Shown: positions 1 to 9,028, numbered from the stretch's first letter. The stretch: 15,809 bases of DNA from Bacteroidetes bacterium CG2_30_32_10 (GCA_001872995.1 MNXO01000057.1:1-15809); one strand, 5' to 3'. The notes: generated by a model not told the origin, from the letters alone. Numbers and translations are program-made.

Positions 1-50
1 AAAAAACTACTAACACTAATAGTTAATTTTAAAATATTTAAATTTTAAGA

Positions 51-73
51 AGCCCTAATTTAGGGCTTTTTTT
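51..73 (+). terminator. Rho-independent terminator of an upstream gene
   Basis: A short stem-loop, AGCCCTA-ATT-TAGGGCT, is followed directly by a run of seven T residues, the classic form of an intrinsic terminator for plus-strand transcription. On the minus strand no T run follows the stem, so it works in one direction only. The gene it ends lies left of the window. The first 50 bases are AT-rich and show no reading frame that I can support. Confidence 0.85.
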
Positions 74-97
74 GTAAAATTTTAATCTGATATATAT

Positions 98-1285
98 ATG
101 AATTATATCTTGTTTGACGATTATACACGAAACAATCTTCTTCCATTCACTTTTACTAAACCTGTTGCAGATATTCGTTTCGGCATTCTTACTATTCGTG
201 AAAAATGGGAGCGTTTTCTCAACTGCAAAACCTCCTCCTTAACGGAAAACTATCTAAGTATTAAATTTCCACTCCGAAAAGAGGAAAAAAATACATTGAT
301 AAATGGCAGTTTTTGTCCTAATAACATTTTAGTTGACGAAATCATTAATTTAAAAACAAATCAAGCCTTGGTTTTTGAAGATAGCATAATTGCTTTACAT
401 TTGCCTGCGGCGGATATAGATATTTTATTTGATGAAAGTGCTGATAATTTAGAAAATATTGAATCAAAATCTAATCCCCTTAGGTTACAAAATCTATGGG
501 ATATTTTTTCTAAAAATGGAGAAGCTTTGAATGAAGATTTTATTCAAATTACCAAAAACCGGAAATCTGCAAAAATCAGCAATACCAATAAGCTTATAAA
601 TGCTAATGACATTTTCGCTGAAGAAGATGCCATTATAGAATATGCTACACTCAATGCAACTGCTGGTCCTATATATATAGGGAAAAATGCAGAAATTATG
701 GAAGGAAGCGCCATTAGAGGTTCTTTTGCTCTTTGCGAAAACGCAACAGTGAAAATGAATGCAAAAATATATGGACCTACCACCATTGGACCATACTCAA
801 AAGTGGGTGGCGAAATAAACAATTCTGTAATATTTGGTTATTCTAACAAAGCTCACGATGGTTTTCTCGGAAATTCTGTAATTGGTGAATGGTGTAACTT
901 AGGAGCTGATACCAACAATTCAAATCTTAAAAATAATTATGATGAAGTGAAATTGTGGAATTATCCTACCAAGAAATTTATAAAAACGGGGATGCAATTT
1001 TGTGGACTTTTTATGGGCGATCATTCCAAATGCGGAATAAATACGATGTTTAATACAGGAACTGTAGTGGGTGCAAATGCCAATATTTTTGGCGACGGTT
1101 TTCAACGCAATTTTATTCCTTCTTTTTCTTGGGGAGGTACTAGTGGATTTGTTGATTATGATATAGACAAAGCCATTGAAGTTGCTGAACGCGTTTATCA
1201 AAGAAGAAACTTAGAATTTACAGATACTGACAAAAATATCCTTAAATATATCTTCCTTTTGACAAAGGGGTTTCGAAAACATTAA
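98..1285 (+). CDS. GlmU-like sugar nucleotidyltransferase with left-handed beta-helix domain
   Basis: This is a 395-residue protein of the Bacteroidetes alternative GlmU type (putative UDP-GlcNAc diphosphorylase / glucosamine-1-phosphate acetyltransferase). It would supply UDP-GlcNAc for peptidoglycan and surface glycans in the cytoplasm. The N-terminal part (about 1-130) carries the family block RFGILTIREKWE at 27-38 but lacks the canonical LxAGxGTRM pyrophosphorylase loop of E. coli GlmU. From about residue 175 to 335 there are hexapeptide-type repeats (IYIGKNAEI, TIGPYSKVGG, VVGANANIFG) typical of a left-handed beta-helix acyltransferase. GDHSKCGINT at 307-316 is a conserved-looking stretch. 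The ATG at 98 follows a terminator by only 24 bp and has no Shine-Dalgarno, as is usual in this phylum. Assignment to the family is firm. The actual substrate is inferred from the family name, not shown here. Confidence 0.82.
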   Translation: MNYILFDDYTRNNLLPFTFTKPVADIRFGILTIREKWERFLNCKTSSLTENYLSIKFPLRKEEKNTLINGSFCPNNILVDEIINLKTNQALVFEDSIIALHLPAADIDILFDESADNLENIESKSNPLRLQNLWDIFSKNGEALNEDFIQITKNRKSAKISNTNKLINANDIFAEEDAIIEYATLNATAGPIYIGKNAEIMEGSAIRGSFALCENATVKMNAKIYGPTTIGPYSKVGGEINNSVIFGYSNKAHDGFLGNSVIGEWCNLGADTNNSNLKNNYDEVKLWNYPTKKFIKTGMQFCGLFMGDHSKCGINTMFNTGTVVGANANIFGDGFQRNFIPSFSWGGTSGFVDYDIDKAIEVAERVYQRRNLEFTDTDKNILKYIFLLTKGFRKH

Positions 1286-1315
1286 ATAGATACCTTATTT
1301 TTTTATAATTTGCCA

Positions 1316-1469
1316 TATTGTCATTGGCACAACTATTGTCATTATAAATACTCGTATTATTAAAAATATATTAATTGTTCATATTCAATTGTTTTATTTT
1401 ATAATGTTTTTGAAATTATTAAAATAATTAGTATTAACGAAATAGTTTACGACTTTTTGTCATAAATAT
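1316..1469 (+). promoter_or_regulatory. Repeated TTGTCAT motifs upstream of lon
   Basis: The 199-bp gap between the GlmU-like gene and lon contains the 10-mer TATTGTCATT twice, at 1316-1325 and 1334-1343. A third related copy, TTTGTCATAAATA, lies at 1457-1469, just 15 bp before the lon start codon. The second and third copies also share a following ATAAATA. Repeats spaced 18 bp apart upstream of a stress protease suggest binding sites for a regulator, but no consensus -7 box (TAnnTTTG) could be placed. This is an inference from repetition alone. Confidence 0.35.
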
Positions 1470-1484
1470 AATTTAATTAAACCT

Positions 1485-3926
1485 ATGTTTGATAAAGATA
1501 TTCAATTTTCTCAGATAATCGATAGTGACTCAGAGTTTATTCCTTTATTGTCGATAGACGATGAAGAGAGAATGAATGCAGAGCCTTTGCCTAAAGTGTT
1601 ACCCATTTTGCCTTTAAGAAATACAGTGTTATTTCCTGGTGTTGTAATACCTATTACTGTTAATAGAGATAAATCCATAAAATTAGTAAAAGACATTTAT
1701 AAAGAATCAAGATTAATAGGAGTTGTATCGCAAAAAGATGTAACCATCGAAGAACCTGGTTTTGATGATTTAAATAAAATTGGTACCGTTGCCTATATTA
1801 TTAAAATTCTTCAAATGCCTGATGGCAACACCACCGTAATTATTCAAGGGAAAACTCGCTTTCAAATTCAAGAATTATTGCAAACTGAACCCTACTTTAC
1901 TGCTAAAGTTTTTTCATTTGAAAATAAAAAAGAAGTTGGAAAAGGTAAAAATTTTGATGCATTAATTGATTCTCTTAAGGATTTATCAATTCAAATAATT
2001 AAACAATCACCAAACATTCCTTCCGAAGCTGCATTTGCTATAAAAAACATTGAAAGCTATTCTTTTTTAGTAAATTTCATTTCCTCCAACCTGAATATTA
2101 ATGTTGAAAAAAAACAAAAACTTTTAGAAACTCCTGCTTTAAAAGAAAGGGCAAATTTAGTGCTTTCCTTTTTATTGCAAGAGTTGCAGGTGATTGAATT
2201 GAAAAACCAAATTCAATCAAAAGTGAAAGTTGATATTGATAAGCAACAACGCGATTATTTGTTAAATCAACAACTTAAAACTATTCAAGAAGAATTAGGC
2301 GGTTCACCCAACGAACAAGAAATTAATGAATTAAAGGAAAAAGCAAAAACCAAAAAATGGTCTAAAGAAATTGAGCAAGTTTTCACCAAAGAATTGACAA
2401 AATTGCAAAGGATGAACCCTGCTGCAAGCGAGTATTCTATTCAAATTAATTATTTAGAAACTCTCACCGAATTGCCTTGGAACGATTTTACAACCGATAA
2501 CTTAGATTTAAAAAATGCACAAACCATTTTGGATGAAGACCATTTTGGTCTCGAAAAAATAAAAGACCGTATCGTAGAATATCTTGCGGTACTTAAGTTA
2601 AAGAAAGATATGAAATCACCTATCCTTTGCTTTGTTGGACCTCCAGGAGTTGGAAAAACATCTTTAGGAAAATCAATAGCAAGGGCACTAAACAGAAATT
2701 ATGTAAGAATGTCGTTGGGTGGGCTTAGAGACGAAGCAGAAATACGTGGACATCGAAAAACATACATTGGCGCCATGCCTGGCAGAATAATTCAAAACCT
2801 TAAAAAAGCCAAATCTGCAAATCCAGTATTTGTGTTAGACGAAATTGACAAAGTGAGTAATAATAATTTTCAAGGCGATCCATCTTCCGCTTTGCTCGAA
2901 GTGCTTGATCCAGAACAAAATTCTGTTTTTTATGATAATTTTCTTGAATTAGATTTTGATTTATCTAATGTAATGTTTATTGCAACTGCAAATACCCTTA
3001 GCACTGTTCAACCTGCATTAAGAGATAGGATGGAAATAATTGATATTAGCGGTTACATTGTTGAAGAAAAAATTGAAATTGCAAAAAGACATTTATTACC
3101 TAAGCAACTTAAAGAACATGGGGTTAACAAAAAGCAGGTAGATTTCTCTGCTAAAGTAATCGAAAACATGATTGAGAATTATACAAGAGAATCAGGTGTT
3201 CGCGCTCTCGAAAAAAATATTGCAAAAGTAATTCGTAGCAAAGCCAAGCTAATTGCAATGGACGAAAAGTTTAATAAAAGCACATCTATTGAAGATTTAA
3301 TTAAAATATTAGGGGCACCTAAATTTCCTAGAGAAAAACAAATGGATTTTAAAATGCCAGGAATTGTTACAGGATTGGCATGGACAGCCGTAGGTGGAGA
3401 AATTCTTTTTATAGAAGTGAGTATTAGCAAAGGTAAAGGCATTTTAACAATGACTGGTAGTTTGGGTGATGTAATGAAAGAATCTGCAACGCTTGCTTTT
3501 GAATATTTAAAAGCTCATGCAGAATTGCTTGACATCGACAAATCTGTTTTTGATCAATGGAATGTTCATATTCATGTTCCAGAAGGGGCTACTCCTAAAG
3601 ATGGTCCTTCAGCAGGAATTACAATTTTTACTGCTTTGGCGTCAATATTCACTCAAAGAGTTGTAAAACCTCAAATTGCAATGACAGGCGAAATTACTTT
3701 AAGAGGTAGAGTGCTCCCTGTGGGTGGCATTAAAGAAAAAATATTAGCAGCTAAACGTTCTAATGTAAAAGATATTATTTTATCTATTGAAAACAAAAAG
3801 GATATAGAAGAAATAAATCAGGTTTATCTTTCTGGTGTTAATTTTCATTACATTAAAGAAATGATTGAAGTAATAGACCTTGCTTTGCAAAAAAATAAAG
3901 TTGCAAAACCTATTAGTTTTAGCTAA
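1485..3926 (+). CDS. lon: Lon ATP-dependent serine protease
   Basis: This is an 813-residue cytoplasmic AAA+ protease that unfolds and degrades damaged and regulatory proteins. Domains in order: a LON substrate-binding domain at about 37-235 beginning with the block LPILPLRNTVLFPGVVIPI; a coiled helical linker at about 240-330; an AAA+ module with Walker A GPPGVGKT at 385-392, Walker B FVLDEIDK ending at 456 and an arginine in LRDRM near 513; and a C-terminal peptidase domain. The catalytic serine is S709 in PKDGPSAG. The partner lysine is K752 in GGIKEK, 43 residues later, the same spacing as S679/K722 of E. coli Lon. The protein is slightly longer than the 784-residue E. coli enzyme because of an acidic N-terminal extension (DSDSEFIPLL), which is normal in this phylum. 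The reading frame is intact. The gene converges on the next one with a 29-bp gap. Confidence 0.98.
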   Translation: MFDKDIQFSQIIDSDSEFIPLLSIDDEERMNAEPLPKVLPILPLRNTVLFPGVVIPITVNRDKSIKLVKDIYKESRLIGVVSQKDVTIEEPGFDDLNKIGTVAYIIKILQMPDGNTTVIIQGKTRFQIQELLQTEPYFTAKVFSFENKKEVGKGKNFDALIDSLKDLSIQIIKQSPNIPSEAAFAIKNIESYSFLVNFISSNLNINVEKKQKLLETPALKERANLVLSFLLQELQVIELKNQIQSKVKVDIDKQQRDYLLNQQLKTIQEELGGSPNEQEINELKEKAKTKKWSKEIEQVFTKELTKLQRMNPAASEYSIQINYLETLTELPWNDFTTDNLDLKNAQTILDEDHFGLEKIKDRIVEYLAVLKLKKDMKSPILCFVGPPGVGKTSLGKSIARALNRNYVRMSLGGLRDEAEIRGHRKTYIGAMPGRIIQNLKKAKSANPVFVLDEIDKVSNNNFQGDPSSALLEVLDPEQNSVFYDNFLELDFDLSNVMFIATANTLSTVQPALRDRMEIIDISGYIVEEKIEIAKRHLLPKQLKEHGVNKKQVDFSAKVIENMIENYTRESGVRALEKNIAKVIRSKAKLIAMDEKFNKSTSIEDLIKILGAPKFPREKQMDFKMPGIVTGLAWTAVGGEILFIEVSISKGKGILTMTGSLGDVMKESATLAFEYLKAHAELLDIDKSVFDQWNVHIHVPEGATPKDGPSAGITIFTALASIFTQRVVKPQIAMTGEITLRGRVLPVGGIKEKILAAKRSNVKDIILSIENKKDIEEINQVYLSGVNFHYIKEMIEVIDLALQKNKVAKPISFS

Positions 3927-3927
3927 T

Positions 3928-3950
3928 TATTTTAATTGATTAATAAAATA
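3928..3950. terminator. Weak AT-only stem-loop between convergent genes
   Basis: Two bases after the lon stop codon, TATTTTA (3928-3934) can pair with TAAAATA (3944-3950) around a 9-base loop. It lies in the 29-bp gap between lon and the convergent permease gene, where a shared terminator would be expected. The stem has no G-C pairs and only short T runs, so support is weak. Confidence 0.25.
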
Positions 3951-3955
3951 TTCAT

Positions 3956-5176
3956 TTAATCAAATCTTATTGCTTTAACAGGCGATATTCTTGCAATAAT
4001 ATAGGCTGGAATTGATTGCATCAGCAAGCATATTAGTAAAGTTCCAAGATTAAGCCAAAGTATATACCACCCATTTAGGTGAATAGGAACTGCATTGATA
4101 TAATAGGATTCTTCGGGCAATTTTACAATACTAAATTTTTGTTGAATCAAGCACAGTCCAATTCCTATGGCATTTCCCCACAATAAACCTTTGCCAATCA
4201 AATAAGCGGCGTTGTGTAAAAATATGTTTCTAATCAACTTATTGCCAGCACCCAAAGCTTTTAAAATTCCTACCATATTGGTTCGTTCCAATATTAGTAT
4301 CAGTAGTGTTGAAATCATATTGATAGATGCCACTGCAATCATTAAAATAAGAATAATATACACATTCATATCGAGCAAATCAAGCCAATCGAATATCTGA
4401 GGGTATAATTGCTTTATGGTAGAAGAGTTTAGTTCGGGTCCTATGTTTGCATAAACATATTCGCCCATTTCATCGAGTTGAGTAAAATCGTTTATCAGTA
4501 TTTCGAAGCCACTTACCTGATTGGGTGTCCAATCATTTAATTTTTGAATATGCGCTATATCGCATAGTACATATAGCTTATCAAGGTCTTGGAAGCCAGT
4601 ATCATATATGCCCGAAATTACAAATTTTCTAACTCGAGGTGGTTCTTGTATAAAGTACATATACAGATTATCGCCTACCTTCAGTTTTAAACGCAAAGCA
4701 GTATATTTGGATAGTACCACTTTATCACTTTTTACGCTATCTTTAACTAAAAATGGGTTGCCTTCAATAATTTTATTTTTAAAAAACGACCAATCAAAGT
4801 CGCTTCCGATGCCTTTGAGCAACACCCCTTCTATATCGGTATCAGTTTTAATGATACCAGGTTTAATTGCAAATGCCTGAATGTGTTTAATGCCAGGTAC
4901 TTTATTGAATGCGGGATAGAATGTTTGATTTTTATCAATTGGTTTAAACTCGTAAGAGGTATTTGCATCAAAATTGCTTATTTGAATATGTGAGCCAAAG
5001 CCTATTACCTTGTTTCTTATTTCTGTTTGAAAACCTGTAACTACCGCTACAGAAACTATCATTACTGCCAAGCCTAATGCAATGCTTATAATGGCAATTC
5101 TAACAATAGGTTTGCTAAAGGTAGATGCCTGCCTTTTAAGTACCAAACGTTTTGCTATAAATAATTCGAGTTTCAT
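3956..5176 (-). CDS. ABC transporter permease, LolC/LolE (FtsX/MacB) type
   Basis: This is a 406-residue inner-membrane permease of the type IV/VII ABC (MacB/FtsX/LolE) superfamily. The layout is one transmembrane helix near the N-terminus (about 25-48, IVRIAIISIALGLAVMIVSV), a large periplasmic domain (about 50-260), and three more helices at about 271-295, 321-344 and 370-396. Between the second and third helices, ERTNMVGILKALGAG (297-311) is the coupling-helix motif of this family that contacts the ATPase. The C-terminal segment PAYIIARISPVKAIRFD is also typical. By analogy with LolCDE it would extract lipoproteins from the inner membrane for export to the outer membrane, but related permeases handle other tasks. 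No ATP-binding subunit lies beside it, so the partner must be encoded elsewhere. It starts with ATG, 7 bp downstream of a promoter-like box. Confidence 0.88.
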   Translation of the reverse strand: MKLELFIAKRLVLKRQASTFSKPIVRIAIISIALGLAVMIVSVAVVTGFQTEIRNKVIGFGSHIQISNFDANTSYEFKPIDKNQTFYPAFNKVPGIKHIQAFAIKPGIIKTDTDIEGVLLKGIGSDFDWSFFKNKIIEGNPFLVKDSVKSDKVVLSKYTALRLKLKVGDNLYMYFIQEPPRVRKFVISGIYDTGFQDLDKLYVLCDIAHIQKLNDWTPNQVSGFEILINDFTQLDEMGEYVYANIGPELNSSTIKQLYPQIFDWLDLLDMNVYIILILMIAVASINMISTLLILILERTNMVGILKALGAGNKLIRNIFLHNAAYLIGKGLLWGNAIGIGLCLIQQKFSIVKLPEESYYINAVPIHLNGWYILWLNLGTLLICLLMQSIPAYIIARISPVKAIRFD

Positions 5177-5183
5177 TAGGTTG

Positions 5184-5216
5184 CAAACCTACATAAATTT
5201 TAAGAAATAATTGCAA
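5184..5216 (-). promoter_or_regulatory. Bacteroidetes-type promoter of the permease gene
   Basis: On the minus strand a TTG (5216-5214) is followed after 22 bases by TAGGTTTG (5191-5184), matching the Bacteroidetes TTG / TAnnTTTG promoter pattern. The box ends 7 bp before the permease ATG, so the transcript would have a very short leader or none. Confidence 0.5.
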
Positions 5217-5282
5217 TCTATACTGCAAAAGGTAAACTTGTTTTATTAATAATTACTAATTTTTTAATCAGATATTGTTAAT

Positions 5283-5290
5283 TACTTTTG
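5283..5290 (+). promoter_or_regulatory. Bacteroidetes-type -7 box of the TonB receptor gene
   Basis: TACTTTTG is an exact match to the TAnnTTTG -7 element and lies 21 bp before the preferred ATG at 5312. No well-spaced upstream TTG was found. Transcription would begin around 5296, which excludes the in-frame TTG at 5288 as the translation start. Together with the box at 5184-5191 it makes a compact divergent promoter region. Confidence 0.5.
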
Positions 5291-5311
5291 CAAAAAAAAT
5301 ATTTTCTTTCA

Positions 5312-7255
5312 ATGAACCACAAATATAGAACATTTTATTTCCATTTCAATTTAATAGTTTTGATAATTATAGGATATTCAAAAGCTGTTTTTTCACAAAC
5401 CGATACTATTAAGATGGAACAGGTAGAAATAACCTCAAGTAGAATACCATCAGTTTATTCCGAATCTTCAAGAATTGTAAACATTATCACCAAAGAACAA
5501 ATTGAAAATGCAGCAGTAAACGACATTCTAGATTTGTTAAAATTAGCTGTTGGTGTTGATTGTCGCCAGCGAGGAGTCAATGGCGTTCAATCAGATATTA
5601 GTATCAGAGGGGGCACTTATGAACAAGTTCTTATACTTTTAAATGGAATTCCACTTAATGACCCTCAAACTGGGCATCATACACTAAACCTTCCTGTCGA
5701 TATACATAGTATTCAAAGAATTGAAGTGCTCGAAGGTCCTGGCTGTAGAATATATGGACCAAATGCTTTTAGTGGAGCAATTAATATTATTACAGAAAAC
5801 GAATTAGATAAAAACTTGGTTCTTGCAATCCATGGAGGGGCGCATAAACTAATAGGTGGTTTTGTTGGCTATACCCAACAAATAGGTAAAGTTCAAAATT
5901 ATATTTCTTTTTCTAAAAAACAATCAGATGGCTTTATGCCTAACACTGATTTTGATATTAATCAATTTTTTTATCAATCGGCAATGAATATCAATAATGC
6001 TAAAATTGATTTTCAGGCAGGATATATTGATAAAGCTTTTGGTGCCAATAGTTTTTATTCTTCCAAATATCCAAATCAATTTGAATACACTAAAACTGGA
6101 TTTTTAGGTTTAAAACTAGCAACAAAAGGGAAAGTAGATGCAGTTTACAATATATATTGGCGACGCAACCAAGATTTATTTGAATTGTTCAGAGAAAATC
6201 CCCCTGTTTGGTATCATAATCACAATTATCATCTAACAAATTCAATGGGAGCAAATGCTAATTATTCTTTTAAAACTAAACTGGGCAAAACTGCTTTTGG
6301 AGGTGAGCTAAGGCACGAAGCAATCTTGAGTAATGTGTTAGGTGAAGATTTAATTGACTCAATTCCTGTTCCAGGACAAGCAAATGTTTTTTTTAAGAAA
6401 GGCAAACAACGACAAAATGCCAGTTTTTTTATAGAACATTCATATACCTTCTATCAATTAACGACTTCTGCAGGTATGCTACTCAATTGGAATTCTGATT
6501 ATGACTGGAAAGCCTATCCAGGTATAGATATGAGCTACCTGCTTAATAAAAAAATAAAATTAATTGCTTCTATTAACGAATCGATGAGAATTCCAAGCTT
6601 TACTGACCTATATTATGCTAGTGCAACCAATATTGGAAACCCAAATTTAAAACCCGAAACGAGTTTATCTTATGAAATTGGAACTAAATATCTTGTTAAT
6701 GCTTTTGATGTTCATCTAGTTGCTTTTCGTAGAAAAGGCAAAAACTTAATTGATTGGGTGAAATATCCCGATTCTACTAAGTGGGAAAGTAGAAATATTA
6801 CCAAAGTAAATACTAATGGGGTAGAACTTGGGGTTAACGTAAATTGTCTTAAGCTTACCAATAACAAGCATTTTTTTATTGATTACTTCTCTATTAATTA
6901 CAACTATTTAAATGCTACTAAAATCAAAAATGATTATTTATCAAAATATGCACTTGACTACTTAAAACATAAGGTTGATTTTAGTATCAAACATAAAATA
7001 TACAAAAGTATTTATGCCGTTTGGAGTGCCAGTTATCAAGATAGAAATTCCACTTATATTGATTATACAACCCAACAAGAAACTAAATACCAACCTATTT
7101 ATTTAGTTAATTCAAAAATTGTTTGGAAATATCGTTTTCTCGAGTCATATATTGAAGCAAGCAACCTACTCAATAATTCTTATTACGATTATGGCAATAT
7201 TATAATGCCTGGAAGATGGATTAGTGCGGGTATTAAGGCAGATTTAAATCTTTAG
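5312..7255 (+). CDS. TonB-dependent outer-membrane receptor (BtuB-like plug)
   Basis: This is a 647-residue energy-coupled outer-membrane import receptor. The start at ATG 5312 gives a clean signal peptide (MNHKYRTF, then a hydrophobic core FNLIVLIIIGYSKAVFS) with cleavage near residue 28. The upstream in-frame TTG at 5288 lies inside a promoter-like box and is rejected. After the mature N-terminus (DTIKMEQVEITSSR) comes a plug domain at about 45-160 with the marks SIRGGTYEQVLILLNGIPLND (parts of 97-117) and IEVLEGPG (137-144). The rest (about 170-647) has the alternating, aromatic-rich character of a 22-strand barrel, with NPNLKPETSLSYEIG as a typical late-barrel motif. The plug resembles cobalamin/siderophore receptors, but no cobalamin riboswitch or transport partner lies nearby, so the ligand is unknown. 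No SusD partner is present. It ends convergently 25 bp from recN. Confidence 0.9.
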   Translation: MNHKYRTFYFHFNLIVLIIIGYSKAVFSQTDTIKMEQVEITSSRIPSVYSESSRIVNIITKEQIENAAVNDILDLLKLAVGVDCRQRGVNGVQSDISIRGGTYEQVLILLNGIPLNDPQTGHHTLNLPVDIHSIQRIEVLEGPGCRIYGPNAFSGAINIITENELDKNLVLAIHGGAHKLIGGFVGYTQQIGKVQNYISFSKKQSDGFMPNTDFDINQFFYQSAMNINNAKIDFQAGYIDKAFGANSFYSSKYPNQFEYTKTGFLGLKLATKGKVDAVYNIYWRRNQDLFELFRENPPVWYHNHNYHLTNSMGANANYSFKTKLGKTAFGGELRHEAILSNVLGEDLIDSIPVPGQANVFFKKGKQRQNASFFIEHSYTFYQLTTSAGMLLNWNSDYDWKAYPGIDMSYLLNKKIKLIASINESMRIPSFTDLYYASATNIGNPNLKPETSLSYEIGTKYLVNAFDVHLVAFRRKGKNLIDWVKYPDSTKWESRNITKVNTNGVELGVNVNCLKLTNNKHFFIDYFSINYNYLNATKIKNDYLSKYALDYLKHKVDFSIKHKIYKSIYAVWSASYQDRNSTYIDYTTQQETKYQPIYLVNSKIVWKYRFLESYIEASNLLNNSYYDYGNIIMPGRWISAGIKADLNL

Positions 7256-7280
7256 TGCTGCAATAATATTATATTAATAG

Positions 7281-8936
7281 TTAGTTTTGCAATAATTCTC
7301 TTGCGTTTTCCGTGGCAGCAAGGGTAGGGGAGTTGCCACTTAGCATTTTTGCAATTTCTACAATACGTTCTTCATTCGAGAGTTTGCGAATATTTGATTT
7401 GGTAGAAGTATTATCAAATTCTTTATATACAAAGAAATGGTCGCTACCTTTTGCTGCAATTTGGGGCAAGTGAGTAATAGTGATTACTTGCATTGTTTCT
7501 GCCATTTTTTTCATAATACTGCCCACTTTGCTTGCTACATCTCCAGAAACGCCAATATCTATCTCGTCAAATAAAATGGTGGGTAAAAAGTTTTTTTGCG
7601 AAATAAGCGATTTTATTGCCAACATCAATCGCGAGAGTTCTCCACCCGAAGCTATTTTGCCAATTTCTTTGGGTTCGCCACCCAAATTGGCATTAAAAAG
7701 AAAGCTAATTTCGTCAATTCCTGTCGAAGTTAATTCTGGTAATGGATTTATTTGAACAAAAAAACTTGCATGCGGCATTCCCAGTTTTGATAAGCTTTCC
7801 ACAATTTGCTTTTCAATTTCAGAAACCACATTTTTTCGCTTGATAGAAATGAGTGCTGCTTTTTCTTTTAAAGATGCTTCTAAGGATGCAATCTCTTTTT
7901 TTAATTCAATAATCTTATTGTCAAAAGAATTGATGCTTTCTATTTTTATTTGGAGTGTATTTGTTATCTCTATTAATTCTTTAATAGTAGTTGCACGATG
8001 CTTTTGTTGCAAATGATAAATTATATCCAAACGATTTTTTAAATACGCTAAATGTTCAGGGTCGTAAACAATGCCTTGTTCGATAATAGTTATTTCGTTA
8101 GCAATATCTTTCAATTCGAGATAAGAACTATTGGTTCTTTCGCTTATTGTTTGAATATCCGTTTTAAAACGTGCAATTTGAGTAAGGGTTTTATTAATTT
8201 CAACCATATTGGTAAGCATGTTGCTTTCATTTTCTTTTAATAAAAACAATACTTTGTTAAGATTTTGCTTAATATCTTCGGTATGGTTGAGTGTTTCGAG
8301 TTCGCTTTCTGCATTTTCTTGTTCGTCTTCTATCAGTTTAGCTGATTCCAATTCTTCATATTGAAATTGAAAATAATCGAGGTCGGCTTTTGATTTTGTT
8401 TCTTCTTCATTTAAATGATGAAGCTCATTGATTAACTCTTTGTATTTTAGGTAAACTGATTTATACTCTTTAACAATTGCAATATGATTGGCATAACCAT
8501 CTACAATATTTATTTGAAAACCTCTTTCGGCAAGGGTGAGCGTTTGGTGTTGCGAGTGGATGTCTATCAATCGCTCGGTAATAATTTTCATTACTGTAAG
8601 ATTAACAGGAGTGTCGTTGATAAAAGCCCTTGATTTTCCTTGTTGGTTTATTTCGCGACGCAAAATGGCAACTTCTTCAAAATCCAATTCATTTTGTTTG
8701 AAAATATCATTTAAGCCTAAATCTTTGATTAGAAAGGAACCTTCAACAATACATTTTTTATTTGAATCTAAAAGCACTTGCGTGTCGGCTCTTTGTCCAA
8801 GTATTAAAGATAACGCACCAAGCAATATTGATTTTCCCGCCCCTGTTTCACCTGTGATTACAGAAAACCCTTCCGAAAAATCTATATCAAGTTTTTCGAT
8901 AAGTGCATAATTTTCTATATAAAGATGTTTCAGCAT
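7281..8936 (-). CDS. recN: DNA repair protein RecN
   Basis: This is a 551-residue SMC-like ATPase acting in double-strand-break repair on the nucleoid. Walker A is GETGAGKS at 29-36. Residues about 155-400 form the long coiled-coil arms around a short central region. The C-terminal head has the ABC signature IASGGELSRLMLA (428-440), Walker B ILFDEIDIGVSG (454-465) and the switch segment THLPQIAAKG (478-487). Length matches the family (about 550). It is the last gene of the minus-strand cluster. In related genomes recN directly follows the porD gene; here a restriction-modification pair separates them, and 152 bp lie between the endonuclease stop and the recN start. No TAnnTTTG box was found in that gap, so recN may rely on readthrough or on a promoter I cannot recognise. 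Confidence 0.97.
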   Translation of the reverse strand: MLKHLYIENYALIEKLDIDFSEGFSVITGETGAGKSILLGALSLILGQRADTQVLLDSNKKCIVEGSFLIKDLGLNDIFKQNELDFEEVAILRREINQQGKSRAFINDTPVNLTVMKIITERLIDIHSQHQTLTLAERGFQINIVDGYANHIAIVKEYKSVYLKYKELINELHHLNEEETKSKADLDYFQFQYEELESAKLIEDEQENAESELETLNHTEDIKQNLNKVLFLLKENESNMLTNMVEINKTLTQIARFKTDIQTISERTNSSYLELKDIANEITIIEQGIVYDPEHLAYLKNRLDIIYHLQQKHRATTIKELIEITNTLQIKIESINSFDNKIIELKKEIASLEASLKEKAALISIKRKNVVSEIEKQIVESLSKLGMPHASFFVQINPLPELTSTGIDEISFLFNANLGGEPKEIGKIASGGELSRLMLAIKSLISQKNFLPTILFDEIDIGVSGDVASKVGSIMKKMAETMQVITITHLPQIAAKGSDHFFVYKEFDNTSTKSNIRKLSNEERIVEIAKMLSGNSPTLAATENARELLQN

Positions 8937-9028
8937 ATTGGAAAATGAGCTATAAATTTGGAAGTAAAAATAAGAAATTCTTAAAACAAACGGTTAATAA
9001 TTAAAGTTTTTCTAAAATAAATTTTCTT

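Noticed and set aside
5177..5311. Possible cobalamin riboswitch ahead of the BtuB-like receptor
   Set aside because: The gap is only 135 bp, shared by two divergent promoters, and shows no B12-box or the multi-helix layout such a riboswitch needs (about 200 nt).
5288..5311. TTG at 5288 as the start of the TonB receptor
   Set aside because: It overlaps a TAnnTTTG promoter-like box and would add a short polar extension ahead of a complete signal peptide that begins at ATG 5312.
7256..7280. Terminator between the convergent TonB receptor and recN genes
   Set aside because: Only an AT palindrome (ATAATATTAT at 7263-7272) is present, without G-C pairs or a T run, so it cannot be told from chance.
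8536..8910. A 124-codon open frame on the plus strand opposite the recN N-terminus
   Set aside because: It lies wholly inside the strongly supported recN coding region on the other strand, has no recognisable motif and no promoter; it is a shadow of recN codon usage.
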